DNA from: Siniperca chuatsi
Taxonomy: Eukaryota; Chordata; Actinopteri; Centrarchiformes; Sinipercidae
Reading direction: 5' to 3'
Assembly: GCF_020085105.1 (NCBI RefSeq)
Contig: NC_058052.1
Coordinates: forward strand, 5,813,733-5,877,732
DNA: 64,000 nucleotides
The position numbers and the translations under genes were made by a program. Below the pieces are notes generated by a model. The model did not search any database, had not been told where the DNA came from, and saw only the letters and a program-made list of their open reading frames with translations. This document shows, piece after piece, positions 60,916 to 64,000 of the stretch; within the stretch, counting starts at the first letter, position 1, and each line of letters starts with the position of its first letter.

Positions 60916-61016
60916 ATTTTTTAAAGAGTACGGTCTAGACCTGCTCTATAGAAAAAGTGCAATGAGATGATTTCTGTTGTGAGTTGGCGCTATATAAATA
61001 AAATTGAATTGAATTG
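60916..61016 (+). repeat. LINE 3'-end repeat with (AATTG)n tail, copy 4, abutting the tRNA
   Basis: Begins about 10 bp after the tRNA ('aaagagtacggtctagacct') and ends 'aaaattgaattgaattg'. Same family as 3225-3827, strongly 5'-truncated. Confidence 0.8.
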
Positions 61017-61029
61017 TTAAATACGGATT

Positions 61030-62905
61030 GCAAAACTTGTATCAAGATCAAGATAACTTTATTGTCATTCAGACTATACAAAGAACAAGTGCACAGTAGA
61101 ATGAAATAACGTTGCATCCAGCTCACAACGATAATTGAGAAATACTATAGAACTGAAAGAGGTAAAAATAATAAATTAATAATATTTATAATGCACACAT
61201 TGACTAAAATTGCACATATGGATAAAACTGAACATCTAATAAATAAAATTGCACGTCAGAGAAGAATTTGAACATCACAGGTTAAAAGCAGTCACTAGTC
61301 CAGCACAATCCAAGTGTGTGTGTGTGTGTGTGTGTGCGCGTATGAGTCAGTGGTTGAGTATGTGTGTGTGGGATTGTTACTGGGAGTTAAAGAATCTGAT
61401 GGCTTGAGGGAAGAAGCTTTTGCAGAACCTGGCAGTTCTGCACCATATGTTACATAATCTCTTGCAGAAGGGCATGATAGGGATGGGTGGGGTCCTTACC
61501 AACAGAAAAGGGCAGGTAGGTGTGTTCTCCTCATCTGTCTCAGGAAGTGCAAGCGCTGCTGGGCTCTCTTGACCAGAGATGAGGTGTTTAGGGTCAAGGT
61601 CAGGATGTCCATGATGTGCACCCCCAGGAAATTGTGTTCTTGACTGACTCCACAGAGGTGCTGTTGATGTAGAGTGGGGTGTGATTAGGACGGTTCCTCC
61701 TGAAGTCAACAATTATGTCTTTCGTTTTGTTGACATTCAGGGACAGATTGTTGGTGATGCATTAGTGCACTAGTTGTTTCACCTCCTCCCTGTAAGCCAG
61801 TTCCTTGTCGTCCTGGATGAGTCCAACTACTGTTGTGTCATCCGCGTACTTTATGATGCAGTTCGTGCTGAACTTGGCACAATACTCGCGGGACATCAGG
61901 GTAAACAGCAGTGGACTCAGGACACAGCCCTGAGGGGAACCAGTGTACAGAGAGGGGGGTGCTCAGGGACCCAGTTTGCTTATCAAGTGCTGGCTGGGGT
62001 GATCGTATTAAAAGCTGAACTGAAGTCCACGAACAGCATTCGCACATGGGTGTTCTTTCCTTCCAAATGTGCCAGGCTCGGGTGGAGTGCAGCGGTTATG
62101 GCGTCTTCAGTGGAGTGGATAGGGCAGTGTGCAAATTGGAATGGGTCTAGTATAGGGGGGAGTCTGGATATTATGTGGTCCTTGACCAGCCTGTCAAAGC
62201 ACTTTATCACAATGGAGTGAGTGCTACGAGCGTTGGTTATTGAGACATGAAATTGTGGATTTCTTTGGCACTGGTATGATCGGTCTTGAGGCATGACAGC
62301 CTGGCTCAGTGAGGAGTTAAAAATGTCTGTGAGAACATGTGCCAGTTTTTCAGCACATTGTCTGCGCACATGACCTGGTATATTGTCAGGACCTGCAGCC
62401 TCCGTTGGTTGACTCTCCTCGGGGTCCTTCGGACATCAGCTGGGTCAAGACTGAGTATCTGGTCATTGTGGTGATGGGTGGCTTTCCTCACATGTGTGTC
62501 ACTGAGTGCCTCGAAGCATCCAAAATAGTTGTTGAGCTCATTGAGGAAGTCAGTGTTGTCATCACAGGGTGGTGAAGCAGTCTTATAGTCAGTGAGCGTT
62601 TGGATCCCCTTCCCTATGCGCCTGGTGTGCCTGGAGTCATAGAAGTGACTCTGGATTTTCTGACCATTTGCATGCTTTGCTACCCTGATGGCTCGGTTCA
62701 GGTTGGCTCTCGCTGATCTGAGGGCCACCGTGTCACCGGATTTGAAGGCAGCATCTTGTACTCTCAACATCGCACACACCTCAGAGGTCAGCCACGGTTT
62801 ATGATTGGCACGGGTGGTGATGTTCTTGGTGACACAGACATCGTCTATGCACTTACATATGTATCCGGACACAGACTCAGCATACTCCCCCTTGTAACAG
62901 GCCTG
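61030..62905 (-). pseudogene. Non-LTR retrotransposon ORF2 remnant (Rex1/Babar-like)
   Basis: On the minus strand, pieces in order are the pre-RT linker (NHKPWLTSEVCAMLRVQDAA, RSARANLNRAIRVAKHANGQ), then RT blocks (LPPILDPFQFAHCPIHSTED, MLFVDFSSAFNTITPA) and the catalytic NCIIKYADDTTVVG near 61860-61820. NLSLNVNKTKDIIVDFRRN and PLYINSTSVESV follow. Several frameshifts, a stop and an apparent internal loss between the FSSAFN and YADD blocks disable it. The 3' end is 'gacaataaagttatcttgat' complementing 61040-61060. The endonuclease is missing. Confidence 0.87.
61315..61336. repeat. (GT)n microsatellite
   Basis: GT run inside the LINE remnant, with a longer imperfect GT-rich flank to 61370. 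Confidence 0.85.
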
Positions 62906-63067
62906 GACTTGTGCAGTCAGTGCTGATTTTCTGTGTCTGTGTGTATTTATGAGTCAGAGGTTGGAGGTGGGGTGAAGGTGCTGAGAGACACCTAATCCCC
63001 GAGTACAGACACAGACCTGGATGGAGCATTGCCAAGGACACAGGTAATACTCTCTCTCTTTCCTGTT

Positions 63068-63104
<37 letters not shown>

Positions 63105-63794
63105 TTGTACTACTGTGCGAACCCTCCAACAATTGCATCGATCCGATAATATATATATTACCAGCTCAAAATTTGGAGAAAAAGGTACAGCAATCATGAA
63201 AAAAAAAAAACTAAACAGCCTAAATCAAAGGTTGAACTGCTATGTGGAAGAGTGACTTATGTCTACTGAATGAGAAGATGTTGATTCGCCAAATTAGCAC
63301 AACATAAATTGTGTTGGTAGTATGGTCATTATTTTGTGTTACACAATAAATTAACATTTTTAAACAAACTTATAAAAGTGGCTCCCAAATAGCAATAAGA
63401 GAAGGCTCTGTCCATAAAAAGCTGGACACAGCAACAATGGCTCACGTGTAGATGCATCCGTCTCTTGTCATAACACCCCTGTATCTGCATTTGACACACA
63501 AACCAAAGTCTTTGAATTTTTTTCACCACCTATACAAGTAATAATTACGGGCACTGTAGCAGTTTAAGATTGCTGGTCGAACACCTACTTGGGAAATCCT
63601 CCCTTGACTCTATTATAGACCAATGTCAAAATTACTGTTCCGGTGAAACTTTTAAGAAGTTTCTTTTTTCAGAGCACTGAACAGTACCCAAACAGCACTG
63701 AACAATTTACTTTGAGTAGGTGATTTTGTAAAATCCTGTTTTGCTTTAAGGGCTGTCTTTGTCATGGCCAATCACTCTTTCTTAATGGTCTTCA
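62906..63794. other. Intergenic with a (CA)n tract, no gene seen
   Basis: A CA run lies at 63070-63102; otherwise AT-rich and non-coding. Confidence 0.45.
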
Positions 63795-64000
63795 TTAGGA
63801 AACACTAACAATGTTTGCTTGTGGAGTAAACCAGGGATCCATCCTTGGTTCCATTATCTTCTCAATCTACCTAGAGTATATGCTCCAAAGAGGTCATATT
63901 ATTAGGAAACACCATAACTTTCAACTATTATGCAGATGATCAAAAACTTGTCTGTTAGCCCTGGTGTTAGGGGGCAACTCCTTCTTCTCTAAAACTCTAT
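63795..64000 (+). pseudogene. L2-like LINE reverse transcriptase fragment, running off the window
   Basis: CGVNQGSILGSIIFSIYLEY then, after a frameshift, a YADD-like 'tatgcagatgatcaaaaact' motif. This is the usual RT order (QGSILGP... then YADD). Lost frame and changed residues mark a dead copy. Its remaining 3' part lies beyond the window. Confidence 0.75.

Overview
The window is nuclear DNA from a ray-finned (teleost, probably percomorph) fish. Its genes are vertebrate, with GT-AG introns, and most of the rest is teleost interspersed repeats: Tc1/mariner, hAT-like and TTAA-flanked MITEs, tRNA-derived SINEs, L2/Rex1-like LINE pieces and long (CA)n tracts. No bacterial, viral or CRISPR-like system was seen.

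The gene-bearing part is the first 19 kb. It opens inside haao (3-hydroxyanthranilate 3,4-dioxygenase, kynurenine pathway, + strand), whose last six coding exons lie at 443-2578. A two-exon TMEM229-family membrane protein gene follows on the minus strand (exon 1 at 10839-10788, exon 2 at 7950-7466). Next is an intronless class A GPCR of the OXER1/HCAR group (15743-16735, +), then an intron-containing tRNA-Ile(UAU) gene (18949-19042). HAAO and OXER1 are also neighbours on human 2p21, so this is conserved synteny and favours the name oxer1.

From about 19 kb to the right end I find no convincing protein-coding gene. The region holds decayed LINEs (27.8-29.0 kb +, 30.7-31.2 kb -, 61.0-62.9 kb -, 63.8 kb-end +), SINEs, a 45-bp-period minisatellite with outlying pieces, long CA tracts, and some less repetitive islands that could be conserved non-coding elements. 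A second intron-containing tRNA-Ile(UAU) gene lies at 60813-60906. Its anticodon stem carries a compensated base-pair change, which suggests it is functional.

The main structural oddity is a roughly 0.7 kb block present twice at about 99.5% identity, once upstream and once directly downstream of the GPCR gene (12968-13636 and 16882-17587). One edge of the block falls on a 6-bp microhomology shared with a separate 104-bp direct repeat. Other points of interest are an Asn-to-Thr change at GPCR position 1.50, a TMEM229 start exon recovered by frame-consistent splicing, a TIR element with a hammerhead-like core motif, and a weak candidate signal-peptide exon at 51000-51207.
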